Below are positions 1 to 4,630 of a stretch of 5,210 nt of DNA, piece by piece. Source of the stretch: Candidatus Woesearchaeota archaeon (lineage in GTDB: Archaea; Nanobdellota; Nanobdellia; Woesearchaeales; CG1-02-33-12); NCBI GenBank assembly GCA_017609385.1, contig JAFCEA010000043.1, forward strand, positions 1 through 5,210, written 5' to 3'. Within the stretch, counting starts at the first letter, position 1. Every line of letters starts with the position of its first letter. The translations under genes were made by a program, and so were the position numbers. The notes beneath the pieces are model-generated. The model was not told where the DNA came from. It worked only from the letters and a program-made list of their open reading frames with translations, and ran no database searches.

Positions 1-40
1 GTAGTAGAGGGATTAGCCAGAGCGTGCTGGTGCACAAAAG

Positions 41-55
41 ACAAAAGTTTAAATA
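41..55 (+). promoter_or_regulatory. Archaeal promoter 1 (TATA box with upstream element)
   Basis: A perfect TTTAAATA box lies at 48-55, preceded by ACAAA at 41-45 in the place where the archaeal TFB recognition element (BRE) is expected. The box ends 21 nt before the ATG at 77, so transcription would start at or within a few bases of that ATG, giving a leaderless mRNA. No Shine-Dalgarno sequence precedes the ATG, which agrees. The same arrangement occurs at 4134-4148 with identical spacing. It probably drives the whole block from 77 to 4112. The TATA and spacing are seen directly; the start site is inferred. Confidence 0.82.
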
Positions 56-76
56 TTATGGCTTTCTGTTGATAAT

Positions 77-448
77 ATGGCACACACTGGAATATATGCA
101 ACCTCTGCAGAGTGTATTTTTAAAATGGGCAAAGGCTATGATAGCACAAATGTAAATGAAGACAGAATAAATGAACTCTGCAAACAATGTGAGAGTTTTA
201 TCAATGACTTATGCAGAAAAGTTTTTGCAGTTGATGCCGCAGAGTTCGCAGCCTTAACAGCAGGGGAAAAATATCTATTAACTGAAACAGTCTCTAACTT
301 TGTGGGCTTTTACGGGGCGATGTATTCCTCACTGGGTTATGCTTCACAAAGAGAACAAGAAAACATTATGAATACAAATTGGGCGAGATTTGTTCACTGC
401 ATCGGCTTACTTAAAAATCAGGAGACTGTAACTTTCATTAAATCATAA
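77..448 (+). CDS. Probable head-tail connector (gp6/gp15-like adaptor)
   Basis: This 123-residue protein is mostly alpha-helical by eye. It opens with a short N-terminal stretch reading TGIYATSAEC, followed by helices around residues 26-50, 62-86 and 91-113. That size and helix pattern, and the alternating hydrophobic and polar residues, resemble the HK97 gp6 / SPP1 gp15 adaptor family, which forms a ring under the portal and links the head to the tail. The gene is the first of the block, starts at the ATG 21 nt after a TATA box, and lies two genes before a nuclease and three before the portal, so a neck role fits. Six cysteines are scattered without a clear metal-binding spacing. The portal-adaptor role is an inference from length, helix content and context; no diagnostic motif exists for this family. 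Confidence 0.55.
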   Translation: MAHTGIYATSAECIFKMGKGYDSTNVNEDRINELCKQCESFINDLCRKVFAVDAAEFAALTAGEKYLLTETVSNFVGFYGAMYSSLGYASQREQENIMNTNWARFVHCIGLLKNQETVTFIKS

Positions 449-449
449 A

Positions 450-887
450 ATGGCAGACCAATTAATAACAGGCACAACACTCATTGAAGATAAAAGAAGT
501 GGAAGGGGAGAAATTTGGAGTATTCCAGGAATTGCATTTACAGGACAAGACCCAGAAACAAACCCAATAAATTATGGAAATGATGGGACAATAGTTCATG
601 GAGCAGGAGCTTTAGATGTAATAGCTCCAGTAAATATCCCAAACGGAGCAACAATAAAAAAAGTTGTAGTTTATGCATCAGTTAGTGATTTAACTTGGGC
701 ATTAGAAAGATATGAAATAGATGGAGCATCTTCACAAGTTACAATGGCTACAGCAGTAACAAACACAGAAGACACAACAATAGTAAACTCAACTATAAAT
801 AATGAAAACTTCCGTTATCATCTTTGGATTGACAATTTAGATGCAGATTCAATAGTATATGGAGCAAGAATCACTTATGAATTTTAA
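450..887 (+). CDS. Beta-rich probable virion surface protein
   Basis: The 145-residue protein has no predicted long helix, signal peptide or membrane segment. It is glycine-, threonine- and asparagine-rich. From about residue 60 it has a pattern seen in many phage proteins of unknown function: IPNGATIKKVVVYA (64-77), then short alternating strands, and an ending YGARITYEF (137-145). This suggests a single beta-sandwich domain such as those found at tips of tail fibres or as capsid appendages. The ATG follows the upstream TAA after a single A, with no nearby Shine-Dalgarno sequence, so translation is probably coupled to the gene before it. Its third codon positions are unusually low in G+C (about 14% by hand count, against about 33% and 30% in its two neighbours) and resemble those of the decoration and capsid genes. 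Role as an abundant virion protein is inference. Confidence 0.5.
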   Translation: MADQLITGTTLIEDKRSGRGEIWSIPGIAFTGQDPETNPINYGNDGTIVHGAGALDVIAPVNIPNGATIKKVVVYASVSDLTWALERYEIDGASSQVTMATAVTNTEDTTIVNSTINNENFRYHLWIDNLDADSIVYGARITYEF

Positions 888-888
888 A

Positions 889-1329
889 ATGGCACACGAC
901 TTTAAACGATTTCCAGAACTGACAAACTCACAAATGGCATTCTATTATTTTGATAGTCCACACCAGCAAATCGCAGAGGATTTTTGGGCTAAAGTTATCA
1001 AAGTTACCGACGGAGATACAATAAGAGTAACCTGTGATTTCAGAGACTTTGCTTTTCCAATTCGTTTCTCAAATATTATGGCTGCAGAATTAAACGAAAA
1101 AGGCGGAGTAGAAAGCCAGTCTTGGTTAGAAAGTCAAATCCTCGGGGAAGAAGTAGAAATAATAATTAATCCTAAAAACAGAGTTGGAAAGTGGGGCAGG
1201 TTATTAGGGCAAGTGAGACACAAAGGTTTTGATATGGGAGAGTTAAGCATGCAAAATCAAAAATCAATAAGTTTAACAGAAGAACAAGACCCAATTCCAG
1301 ATTTAATAATTAAGGAGTTCATAATATAA
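889..1329 (+). CDS. Staphylococcal-nuclease-fold (thermonuclease-like) protein
   Basis: This 146-residue protein carries the SNase pattern. The strand AKVIKVTDGDTIRV lies at residues 34-47, with metal-ligand Asp43 (nuclease Asp21). IRFSNIMAAEL at 58-68 supplies Arg59 and Glu67, matching catalytic Arg35 and Glu43. GKWGRLLGQV at 100-109 supplies Arg104, matching Arg87. The position of the second calcium ligand, Asp40, is Met64 here, so activity may be altered. Known members cut single- and double-stranded DNA and RNA with calcium. There is no signal peptide, so it acts inside the cell or the virion. I chose the ATG at 889 over the in-frame ATG at 859. It gives the TAA-A-ATG junction also seen at 450 and 3924, keeps ATGGCA, and avoids a 29-nt overlap. 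Lying among head genes suggests a role in packaging, maturation or host DNA breakdown, but that is unproven. Confidence 0.8.
   Translation: MAHDFKRFPELTNSQMAFYYFDSPHQQIAEDFWAKVIKVTDGDTIRVTCDFRDFAFPIRFSNIMAAELNEKGGVESQSWLESQILGEEVEIIINPKNRVGKWGRLLGQVRHKGFDMGELSMQNQKSISLTEEQDPIPDLIIKEFII
1312..1317 (+). promoter_or_regulatory. Shine-Dalgarno-like site for the portal gene
   Basis: AAGGAG lies inside the last codons of the nuclease gene, 11 nt before the portal ATG at 1329, whose A is also the last base of the nuclease stop codon. It is one of only a few recognisable ribosome-binding sequences here and supports this start over the ATG three codons later. Confidence 0.5.
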
Positions 1330-2423
1330 TGGCAGACATGAAAATAGATAGTATGGTTGCAAGTGACTTAACCTCTGCAATGACTGACTTTTCAGTGGAT
1401 ACTGCAACAACCGACGGAGCAAGTGAGCAGAAAAAAAATACATGGACAGATACAGAATTTCCATCTAAATTTGGTTACTACACCGACGAGAAAACTCCAG
1501 AAATTACAGCAGTCATAGATGCCAAAGCAACATGGACAGTTGGAAAGGGTTTTACTGCTGATGAAATTACAACAATGCTTTTAGATACAATCAAAGGAAA
1601 TGGTTTTGACACTTTCAATACAATCTTAGAAAATGCAATGAGAACAATGTTAATCGGCGGGAACTTCTACGCAGAAATAATAAGAGATGATGAAGACAAT
1701 CTAATTAATCTAAAACCTTTAGACCCAGCAGTAATGAGACATGAGTTTAATGAACAGGGAATGTTCACAGGTTTTACACAACTTTCAAAAAGAGCAGGAA
1801 AAGGAGAAAAAACATTTAAGCCAGAACAAATATTTTATCTTGCTCGTAATCGTGTGGCTGATGAGATGCACGGCAGAGGAATAATTGAAAAGTTAAAACT
1901 TGTTCTTGATATGAAAAACGAGGCTATGGCTGACGCAAGACAAGTTCATCACTGGCACGGAAAACCAAGATGGAAATTTAAATTAAAAACTGACGACCCT
2001 ACAGAAATCGCAGCCTATAAAAGAAAAATGGATGCTGCAACAGGAACAGGCGAAAACATCTACGAGCCTTATGATGTTTCAGAAAGCGAATTAATAGCTA
2101 TTCCGTCAAATGCAACAATAAACTTTTTACCCTGGATAAAATATTTAGATAATCAATTTTATGAAATGGCTGGGGTTCCTAAAATCATCCTCGGCGGAAG
2201 TGGAGAATTTACAGAGGCTTCTGCTAAGATTGCTTACCTGGCATTTCAGCAGGGAGTAGAAGAAGAACAACTTTACATAGAGGAGCAAGTCCTATCACAA
2301 CTAAATCTGGTTATTAATTTGGAGTTCCCAGCGTCTTTAGAAAACGAACTATTATCAGACAAAGCCAAAGACGGCGCTGTTAATGTTCAGCCAAATGAAA
2401 CAACTGCGGGGGCAGGACAATAA
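1329..2423 (+). CDS. Portal protein (HK97-like phage_portal family)
   Basis: The portal forms the dodecameric ring at one capsid vertex through which DNA is packed by the terminase and later ejected. The 364-residue product shows typical family features: ITAVIDAKATWTVGKGF near residues 59-75, the IGGNFYAEIIRD strand pair at 109-120, LKPLDPAVMR at 128-137, and FKPEQIFYLARNRVADEMHG at 163-182. Also present is the stretch GVPKIILGGSGEFTEASAKI at 282-301, followed by a long helix, corresponding to the clip/stem-to-crown part. It is somewhat short for the family (often about 400-500) and its C-terminal tail, after residue 340, is short, polar and probably disordered, implying a reduced crown. The start overlaps the previous stop (TAATG). 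The next gene starts the same way, so they are probably translationally coupled. The terminase expected beside it is not in the window. Confidence 0.9.
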   Translation: MADMKIDSMVASDLTSAMTDFSVDTATTDGASEQKKNTWTDTEFPSKFGYYTDEKTPEITAVIDAKATWTVGKGFTADEITTMLLDTIKGNGFDTFNTILENAMRTMLIGGNFYAEIIRDDEDNLINLKPLDPAVMRHEFNEQGMFTGFTQLSKRAGKGEKTFKPEQIFYLARNRVADEMHGRGIIEKLKLVLDMKNEAMADARQVHHWHGKPRWKFKLKTDDPTEIAAYKRKMDAATGTGENIYEPYDVSESELIAIPSNATINFLPWIKYLDNQFYEMAGVPKIILGGSGEFTEASAKIAYLAFQQGVEEEQLYIEEQVLSQLNLVINLEFPASLENELLSDKAKDGAVNVQPNETTAGAGQ

Positions 2424-3427
2424 TGGCAATGTATTTTAAAGACGGAAAAAGAATAAGAGTAAAAAAAGGTAGCAAGAAATATAAAGAATTAACAGAAGAT
2501 AAACCAAAAAAAAGCACAACTGCAAAACCAATAGTCCTGGATAAAAGAGGAGTTGAAACTAAAGCTGGACAAAGAAGTTCTGATGTGATTCAGTTGGGAA
2601 AGAAACCAGAAGTTCAAACAAAAAAAACAGGGATTGCAGCATACAGAGAAAAGAAAACTATCGGGGGATATGCGACTAAAATTCTAACTTCTCCTAAAAC
2701 AACTGTTGTTCTGGGAACTACTCTGGCAACAATGCTGGGAGCAGGCGCGGCAACAGGGGCATTAAAGTCAGCACAGGCAGGGGGAAAATTACTTCCATCA
2801 GCAATGGCAAAAATGGGAACAAGAGTTAATGTTAATGCAATAGGAAAAGCCGCAGGTCTAACTTCAAAACAAACTGCTGCACTGGCCCGTCAAATAGGCA
2901 GAGAAAGAATAAATGTTTTAGCAAGATATGCAGTTAATCCTAAATCATCTTCATTAACTAAAAAACTATTTATTGGCTTGGGTTTCACAGCATTAGGGGC
3001 TTCAATAGCAAAAGACATATTAGGAACTTATCCCTTTGCAGGATTTATCAAAGAAGAAGCTCTGCAAACATTATCCATCCCAATTATGAAAGCCATAGAT
3101 GCTGATGATATGGAAACAGCGAGGGAACAAATGGAACTGGTTGACGAACTCTTAGCAAATAAAGAAGCCATAAAAGATAAAATTCCTTATGTTAATGTTC
3201 TAAAATCATTAGATGAGTTTTTTGCAGCTGCTGAAAAAACAAACGAAGCCTGGAAAGAAATAATAAACGCAACAGAAGAAAAACCAAGTTTTGCAGAGGA
3301 GAAAGCTGCTGCTGATGAAGAAGCAAAACAAAGAGACTTAGCAGAGATGCAGTGGAAATCTGAATATTACGCATTAATTAGAGAGGGTAAATTTGAAGAA
3401 GCTGAGGAACTTCTTCAATCACAATAA
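2423..3427 (+). CDS. Two-segment membrane protein with acidic helical tail, unknown function
   Basis: I do not recognise a named family for this 334-residue protein. Residues 1-80 are strongly basic and low in complexity (many Lys and Arg). A small-residue hydrophobic stretch at 93-117 is rich in Gly, Ala and Thr. A second at 182-199 is more hydrophobic and is followed by GTYPFAGFIKEEALQTL (201-217). The rest is acidic and helical, with two helix-turn-helix segments, about 225-246 and 314-332, whose form (for example EGKFEEAEELL) resembles half a tetratricopeptide repeat. The Gly/Ala-rich segments flanked by charged domains recall viral ejection or membrane-penetration proteins. Its place directly after the portal would suit one carried in the head or neck, but this is inference. 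The ATG at 2423 overlaps the portal stop; an ATG two codons later is an alternative. It ends with tandem TAA stops. Confidence 0.8.
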   Translation: MAMYFKDGKRIRVKKGSKKYKELTEDKPKKSTTAKPIVLDKRGVETKAGQRSSDVIQLGKKPEVQTKKTGIAAYREKKTIGGYATKILTSPKTTVVLGTTLATMLGAGAATGALKSAQAGGKLLPSAMAKMGTRVNVNAIGKAAGLTSKQTAALARQIGRERINVLARYAVNPKSSSLTKKLFIGLGFTALGASIAKDILGTYPFAGFIKEEALQTLSIPIMKAIDADDMETAREQMELVDELLANKEAIKDKIPYVNVLKSLDEFFAAAEKTNEAWKEIINATEEKPSFAEEKAAADEEAKQRDLAEMQWKSEYYALIREGKFEEAEELLQSQ

Positions 3428-3429
3428 TA

Positions 3430-3621
3430 ATGACAAAAAAAAAGAAACAAAAGGAAAAAGTAGATTGGAGAATAGTTTGCACTACTGCGATTTGCATCAC
3501 TTTATTAGAAGGTTTTGCTATACACAGCGGACACAACGGGACAATATTAAAATTAGTCTTAATAGTGTTAGCAGGTATTGCAGGTTGGCAAGTTCCGACA
3601 GATATTTTCAAAAGAAAATAA
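3430..3621 (+). CDS. Small membrane hairpin protein (holin-like size)
   Basis: The 63-residue product has a Lys-rich N-terminus (TKKKKQKEK), a hydrophobic segment at about 14-31, a short polar turn HSGHNG at 32-37, a second hydrophobic segment at about 39-53, and a basic end (KRK). By the positive-inside rule both ends should face the cytoplasm, so it is a hairpin in the membrane. The size and topology match class II-type holins and many uncharacterised small phage membrane proteins. No lysin gene is visible nearby, and archaeal virus lysis is poorly understood, so holin is only a possibility; a partner of the preceding membrane protein is another. Its ATG shares an A with the second of two tandem TAA stops of the gene before. 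Overlapping reading frames on either strand (3393-3629 and 3378-3689) are shadows. Confidence 0.75.
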   Translation: MTKKKKQKEKVDWRIVCTTAICITLLEGFAIHSGHNGTILKLVLIVLAGIAGWQVPTDIFKRK

Positions 3622-3627
3622 AGGTGT

Positions 3628-3634
3628 AAGGAGG
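3628..3634 (+). promoter_or_regulatory. Consensus Shine-Dalgarno sequence
   Basis: AAGGAGG, complementary to the 3' end of archaeal 16S rRNA, lies 9 nt before the ATG at 3644. It is the strongest ribosome-binding site in the window and fixes the start of the following gene, ruling out the in-frame ATG at 3578. It sits in the only junction of this block wider than 2 nt. Confidence 0.85.
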
Positions 3635-3643
3635 TTAAAACAA

Positions 3644-3922
3644 ATGGATGAAAAAGAAACAACTGAGGAAAAGAAACCAGAAACTCCAACTAGCGACGCT
3701 GATGAGGGGAGCAAGCCTGAAGCAGTTACTCTCGTTGACCAAGCGAACTCTGCGGCAGAAAGGTTGGAAAAAGCCAACGAAAGAAAAGCAGAACTCTTAA
3801 GACAAGAAGAAGAATTAATGGCTAAGAAAACTCTGGGCGGAATGAGTGAAGCTGGACAAGCTCCAGTGAAGAAAGAAGAAACTGCTAAAGAATATATGAA
3901 TAAAGTTATGTCAGGCAATTAA
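3644..3922 (+). CDS. Small acidic coiled-coil protein, candidate scaffold
   Basis: From the ATG at 3644 the product is 92 residues. Residues 1-26 are acidic, Pro/Thr-rich and probably disordered. Residues 27-62 form one amphipathic, charge-rich helix (EAVTLVDQANSAAERLEKAN at 26-45 begins it) likely to be a coiled coil. Then comes a Gly-turn LGGMSEAG (64-71), a Lys/Glu linker and a short C-terminal helix ending EYMNKVMSGN. Small, very charged, helical proteins encoded just before the capsid genes are often scaffolding proteins, which bind the inside of the capsid protein through a short C-terminal helix. Here that is an inference from shape and position only. The start is set by a consensus Shine-Dalgarno sequence. 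A longer form starting at 3578 would overlap the previous gene by 44 nt and lacks a ribosome-binding site. Confidence 0.75.
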   Translation: MDEKETTEEKKPETPTSDADEGSKPEAVTLVDQANSAAERLEKANERKAELLRQEEELMAKKTLGGMSEAGQAPVKKEETAKEYMNKVMSGN

Positions 3923-3923
3923 A

Positions 3924-4112
3924 ATGGAAAAAAATAAAGAAGACTTAGGAATTAAACTCGGTTCTGATGAAATGGTTTATTGGAAAAATCTTATAGAAGC
4001 TAAGAAAATGGATGTTAAGATGACAGAGGAGAATCTTAAATTCTATAAATTTATTGTAAAATATGCAGAACAAGAATACCAAAAAGCAGAAAAAGAGTTT
4101 AATAAGAAATAG
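3924..4112 (+). CDS. Small helical coiled-coil protein, unknown function
   Basis: This 62-residue product is almost all helix-forming and highly charged, with about a quarter lysine. After a short N-terminus containing KLGSDEMVYW (11-20) it reads as one long amphipathic helix, or a helical hairpin, from about 14 to 60. No membrane segment or metal site is visible. I recognise no characterised family. It follows the candidate scaffold gene after a TAA-A-ATG junction and is the last gene of the first block, so it may be a partner of that protein in assembly. It is the only complete gene here ending in TAG rather than TAA, which agrees with there being no coupled gene behind it. The even coding pattern and tight junction make it a likely real gene despite its size. 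Confidence 0.7.
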   Translation: MEKNKEDLGIKLGSDEMVYWKNLIEAKKMDVKMTEENLKFYKFIVKYAEQEYQKAEKEFNKK

Positions 4113-4133
4113 TTACTCGGCTAACAGGATAAC

Positions 4134-4148
4134 ACAAACATTTAAATA
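4134..4148 (+). promoter_or_regulatory. Archaeal promoter 2 (TATA box with upstream element)
   Basis: TTTAAATA lies at 4141-4148 with ACAAA at 4134-4138, both at the same distances from the start codon as in promoter 1: the box ends 21 nt before the ATG at 4170. It lies in the only intergenic gap of the window (57 nt) and gives the decoration and capsid genes their own, probably leaderless, transcript. This would allow more shell protein than portal to be made. Confidence 0.85.
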
Positions 4149-4149
4149 C

Positions 4150-4169
4150 TTTATTTTTAATTATATTTT
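4150..4169 (+). terminator. Possible T-rich terminator of the first block
   Basis: Fifteen of these 20 bases are T, and archaeal transcription can end at such T-runs without a hairpin. It follows the last gene of the first block by 37 nt. The same bases also form the promoter-to-start spacer of the next gene, so the T-richness may only serve promoter melting. I see no stem-loop beside it. Confidence 0.3.
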
Positions 4170-4586
4170 ATGGCAAACGAGGCTACACTTGTAATTGAAA
4201 CAGCACCACCTATTGCATTTACTTGTGCTGACGGCACTGGAATAGAAAAAGGAACATTCTTAACTCTTTCTGACCCTATGACTGTCGCTGCAACAGGGGC
4301 AAATGCTAATGCAGTTGTTATTGGAATTGCAGCAGCAGAAAAAATAGCCAATGATGGAAATACTAAAATCCCTGTTTATCTAGAAGGAATTTTTAAAGTC
4401 CTGGCAGGTGGAGGTATTACAGTGGGTGATATGGTAGAATCTCATAGTGTTGCGCAGGAAGTAGTAACTGCAACATTTACCGCAGGTGCAACAGCAAATC
4501 TAATGGGAAGGGCTTTAGAAACTGCCTCTGATACAGATACTTTTTTAATGGAATTAAAACCAATACAAATAAAGGACCCAGCATAA
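4170..4586 (+). CDS. Capsid decoration / stabilisation protein (DUF2190-like)
   Basis: The 138-residue product is rich in Ala, Gly, Thr and Val and almost all beta-strand by eye, with no signal peptide. The order of motifs matches DUF2190-type head decoration (capsid cement) proteins: an early DGTGIEKGTFLTLSDP (21-36), AVVIGIAAAEKIANDGNTKIPVYL (from 48), the strand EGIFKVLAGGGITVGDMVES (72-91), and an end with GRALETASDTDTFLMELKP (113-131). In this family the 'value set at start, then reset by a cement-like barrel' pattern is typical, and proteins sit on the outside of the HK97 shell to brace it. It comes directly before the capsid gene, as usual. The start ATG lies 21 nt after a TATA box, so no leader or Shine-Dalgarno is needed. 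Its stop overlaps the next ATG (TAATG). Confidence 0.78.
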   Translation: MANEATLVIETAPPIAFTCADGTGIEKGTFLTLSDPMTVAATGANANAVVIGIAAAEKIANDGNTKIPVYLEGIFKVLAGGGITVGDMVESHSVAQEVVTATFTAGATANLMGRALETASDTDTFLMELKPIQIKDPA

Positions 4587-4630
4587 TGACAGAAGAAGAA
4601 AATAAACAAGAGGAAGAAGATAAAGAATAA
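4586..4630 (+). CDS. Acidic 14-codon micro-ORF between decoration and capsid genes
   Basis: An ATG that shares its A with the decoration stop begins a 14-codon reading frame, MTEEENKQEEEDKE, whose TAA in turn shares its last A with the capsid ATG. Nine of 14 residues are Glu or Asp. AAGGA at 4572-4576 lies 9 nt before its ATG. The purine-rich codons include GAGGAAG about 13-19 nt before the capsid start. The ORF may exist mainly to hand ribosomes from the decoration gene to the capsid gene; the peptide itself may have no function. No family can be assigned at this length. The junctions are seen directly; translation is inferred. Confidence 0.4.
   Translation: MTEEENKQEEEDKE

Noticed and set aside
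1..72. Possible end of an upstream gene
   Set aside because: One frame is open from base 1 to a TGA at 70-72, and another has tandem TAG stops at 2-7. With so few codons neither can be recognised, and the TGA frame would run through promoter 1, so I did not annotate a gene.
58..72. ATG four codons before TGA, just upstream of the first gene
   Set aside because: It lies only 2 nt after the TATA box, upstream of the expected transcript start, so it should not be in the mRNA.
859..888. Longer N-terminus for the nuclease gene
   Set aside because: It overlaps the preceding gene by 29 nt and lacks a start context like the other genes. The ATG at 889 gives the same TAA-A-ATGGCA junction as at 450.
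1072..1084. 13-base match (AAATATTATGGCT) to bases 51-63
   Set aside because: A short A+T-rich match; the second copy is inside the nuclease coding frame and lacks the full TTTAAATA box, so chance is the simplest explanation.
3393..3629. Plus-strand 78-residue frame overlapping two genes
   Set aside because: It overlaps the end of one gene and nearly all of the membrane hairpin gene in another frame, and its composition is not protein-like.
3578..3643. Longer N-terminus for the 92-residue coiled-coil protein
   Set aside because: It would overlap the membrane hairpin gene by 44 nt and ignore the consensus Shine-Dalgarno sequence placed for the ATG at 3644.
3192..3918. Minus-strand open frames at 3192-3374, 3378-3689 and 3568-3918
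   Set aside because: They lie opposite well-supported genes, and their Leu/Phe/Ser-rich composition is what Lys/Glu-rich coding sequence gives when read backwards. No minus-strand promoter is visible.
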